Assembly (NCBI RefSeq): GCF_019656315.1
Contig: NZ_BPLU01000069.1
Coordinates: 1-64,000 of the forward strand
Reading direction: 5' to 3'
Source of the DNA: Flavobacterium sp. UMI-01
GTDB taxonomy: Bacteria > Bacteroidota > Bacteroidia > Flavobacteriales > Flavobacteriaceae
Length of the DNA stretch: 64,000 nucleotides
Under the pieces are notes generated by a model that made no database searches, was not told the origin of the DNA, and was given only the letters and a program-made list of their open reading frames with translations. Positions 63,046-64,000 of the stretch are shown one piece after another. How positions within the stretch are numbered: the first letter of the stretch is position 1; each line of letters opens with the position of its first letter. The position numbers and the translations under genes are program-made.

Positions 63046-63139
63046 GGGAGTTGTCAATAAATATTACAAGCCGCACAGCTAAAAATATAATAGCCACCAT
63101 TATCAAAACAAAGTCAATAAATAAATATCCTGTTATCAT
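62948..63139 (-). CDS. Small membrane protein
   Basis: 63 residues from the ATG at 63139. One membrane helix (about 5-26), then a hydrophilic end YVIRKDEYGNRTYWNLDGTE and a basic WRRKKSK tail. The start is about 57 bp inside the segment that begins at repeat B. A longer in-frame reading would run through the repeat and is rejected. No family recognised. Confidence 0.6.
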   Translation of the reverse strand: MITGYLFIDFVLIMVAIIFLAVRLVIFIDNSPTYVIRKDEYGNRTYWNLDGTEIKGWRRKKSK

Positions 63140-63195
63140 TTTATTTTCATATATTTTTCTCGCTTCTACTTTAGCTGTCTCTTTGGATATGCTAT

Positions 63196-63331
63196 CATAT
63201 AACGTTCTGGCGCTTGGCGAGGTTGGGGGATAAGGAAGCCTTATTTTTCGGTTAAACACAGATTTTTCAAGCACAAAACCAACTTTCCATTCAGCCTAAA
63301 ACCCCAATCTCGCCAAACGGCTGTTATAGGC
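63196..63331 (-). repeat. attC-like imperfect inverted repeat, copy B
   Basis: On the plus strand: CATATAAC (63196-63203), 8-nt spacer GTTCTGGC, 17-nt inner arm (63212-63228), loop containing AGCCTTAT and TTTTCAAGCACAAAACCA (near-identical to copy A), opposite inner arm (63302-63318), 4-nt spacer GGCT, then GTTATAGGC (63323-63331). The inner arms match inverted at 15 of 17 positions, and both differences are transitions. Confidence 0.75.
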
Positions 63332-63337
63332 AGTTTT

Positions 63338-64000
63338 TTATTCAATCACTTTCTCCAATAATTTAAATTCCAATTTACTATTCTCAAAATCAGTTATTTT
63401 TTTGATTAATTCAGGTTTTACTTCAATATCGGAAAGCATAGAAGATACTTTTACTAACCAAAAATAAAAACCTATGCAATCGCTTAGTAATCTAACTTCG
63501 TGAAGATTTATTAAAGCTTCTCTTTGTTCTGCTGTTCTATTATTTTCTCTATCTAAAATTACTCCTAAAGCAGTTTCATCTGCGTGAATTAAATGACTTG
63601 ATTGAGTAAAATTTCTTGCTAATCCTAATATTTCTTTGAAGTCATAATTGACTGAAATAGTTTTTATCATTTCATTATATGACCAAGGTTGTTCTTTTCT
63701 CTGTCGAGTTTGTTTTGTCCATTTTTCCGCCAAAAGTATTTCGTCGTTATCGTTTAAAACAATGTCTGTTAAAAAAGTAGAATCAATATTGGTCAATTCA
63801 ATAATCTGTTTTGCTTGTTTCGATTGTTTTAGTTTATTTATTTCTGCTAAATCTTCCCAAAATTCACGAACTTTTTCAATTCTGGTAGTTTCGTCAAAAG
63901 AAGAAACATAAGCAAATTTTACGGTGCATTCAGCAATTGGTCTTAAAATAATATCTGCGTCCCAAAGACAATCATTTTGAACAAGTAAGAATAAAGTTTG
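63338..64000 (-). CDS. DUF5677-like protein, truncated by the window edge
   Basis: The frame is open from the right end of the window to the stop at 63338, giving at least 220 residues and no start inside the window. The translation from the edge includes VQNDCLWDADIILRPIAECT, then TRIEKVREFWEDLAEINKLK and SSHLIHADETALGVILDREN. This helical pattern with an R-x-x-x-E region and a Ser-Ser-His-x-x-His-x-Asp segment resembles the DUF5677 family, of unknown function and common in defence and accessory regions. Its stop is 7 bp before repeat B. Confidence 0.7.
   Translation of the reverse strand, partial: QTLFLLVQNDCLWDADIILRPIAECTVKFAYVSSFDETTRIEKVREFWEDLAEINKLKQSKQAKQIIELTNIDSTFLTDIVLNDNDEILLAEKWTKQTRQRKEQPWSYNEMIKTISVNYDFKEILGLARNFTQSSHLIHADETALGVILDRENNRTAEQREALINLHEVRLLSDCIGFYFWLVKVSSMLSDIEVKPELIKKITDFENSKLEFKLLEKVIE

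Noticed and set aside
63139..63274. N-terminal extension of the 63-residue membrane protein to 108 residues
   Set aside because: The extra 45 codons read through repeat B, which is non-coding by its structure.
62514..63331. Canonical class of integron attC sites
   Set aside because: The repeats share the topology, but spacer lengths and two of the outer arms do not fit the strict RYYYAAC/GTTRRRY rule, and no integrase is visible. They are therefore called attC-like only.
1..64000. CRISPR array or restriction/defence island
   Set aside because: No series of spaced identical repeats and no cas, restriction or methylase genes (other than the RNA methyltransferase) were seen. The 54-133 repeat has only two adjacent copies without spacers.

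Overview
The window comes from the chromosome of a Flavobacteriaceae bacterium, most likely Flavobacterium. It is AT-rich. Many genes follow the Bacteroidota -7 promoter form TAnnTTTG, and the genes include a TonB-dependent receptor with a DUF4249 lipoprotein and two type IX secretion (T9SS) proteins (PorG and a PorP/SprF-like protein). The caa3-type cytochrome oxidase module is in the arrangement usual for this phylum. No rRNA, CRISPR array, prophage or insertion-sequence transposase was seen.

Layout. 0-5.5 kb: a DUF1508 gene, tRNA-Leu and tRNA-Gly, mutS, a DUF1573 protein, a SpoU methyltransferase and folK. 5.5-18 kb: sppA, an AsmA-like protein, a DUF2797 protein, a GH3-family protein, serB, and the protein quality-control cluster tig-clpP-clpX. 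18-22 kb: a multi-PAS/GAF histidine kinase overlapping its response regulator, then a MOSC protein. 22-30 kb: a copper-handling cluster on the minus strand (two secreted HMA proteins, an outer-membrane protein, a P-type ATPase, and a multicopper oxidase with an apparent beta-barrel tail). 30-36 kb: an alpha/beta hydrolase, a lipoprotein, the TonB receptor/DUF4249 pair, and a gene-free stretch with a long inverted repeat and a candidate structured RNA. 36-47 kb: the envelope-biogenesis block pdxJ / CBS-nadK-porG-uppS-bamA-skp-skp-murI, then a gamma-carbonic anhydrase and PorP/SprF. 47-54 kb: an Nfu protein, MscS, TsaB, an adaptor/TolC pair without a pump, and a DUF4403 lipoprotein. 54-60 kb: the cytochrome oxidase assembly operon (ctaB, two subunits III, subunit IV, two Sco-like proteins, DUF420 and a small membrane protein).

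The most unusual region is 60.27-64.0 kb. Genes of unknown or secreted function are separated by two about 135-bp imperfect inverted repeats (62314-62447 and 63196-63331) and bounded on the left by a half-copy (60273-60300). The repeats share one architecture: an outer arm ending in TAAC/GTTA, a spacer of 8 nt on one side and 4 nt on the other, then a 17-bp inner arm. The outer arms covary across each gene segment rather than across each repeat: TTAGGC...GCCTAA for one segment and TTATATG...CATATAA for the next. That is the pattern expected of integron gene cassettes with attC sites. On the minus strand two stop codons lie 7-8 bp before a repeat, as in canonical cassettes. The cargo includes a secreted protein resembling protein-glutaminase. 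No integrase is visible here. Several other non-coding signals are reported, notably an orphan minus-strand terminator upstream of tolC and a pair of 9-bp direct repeats spaced by 12 bp.
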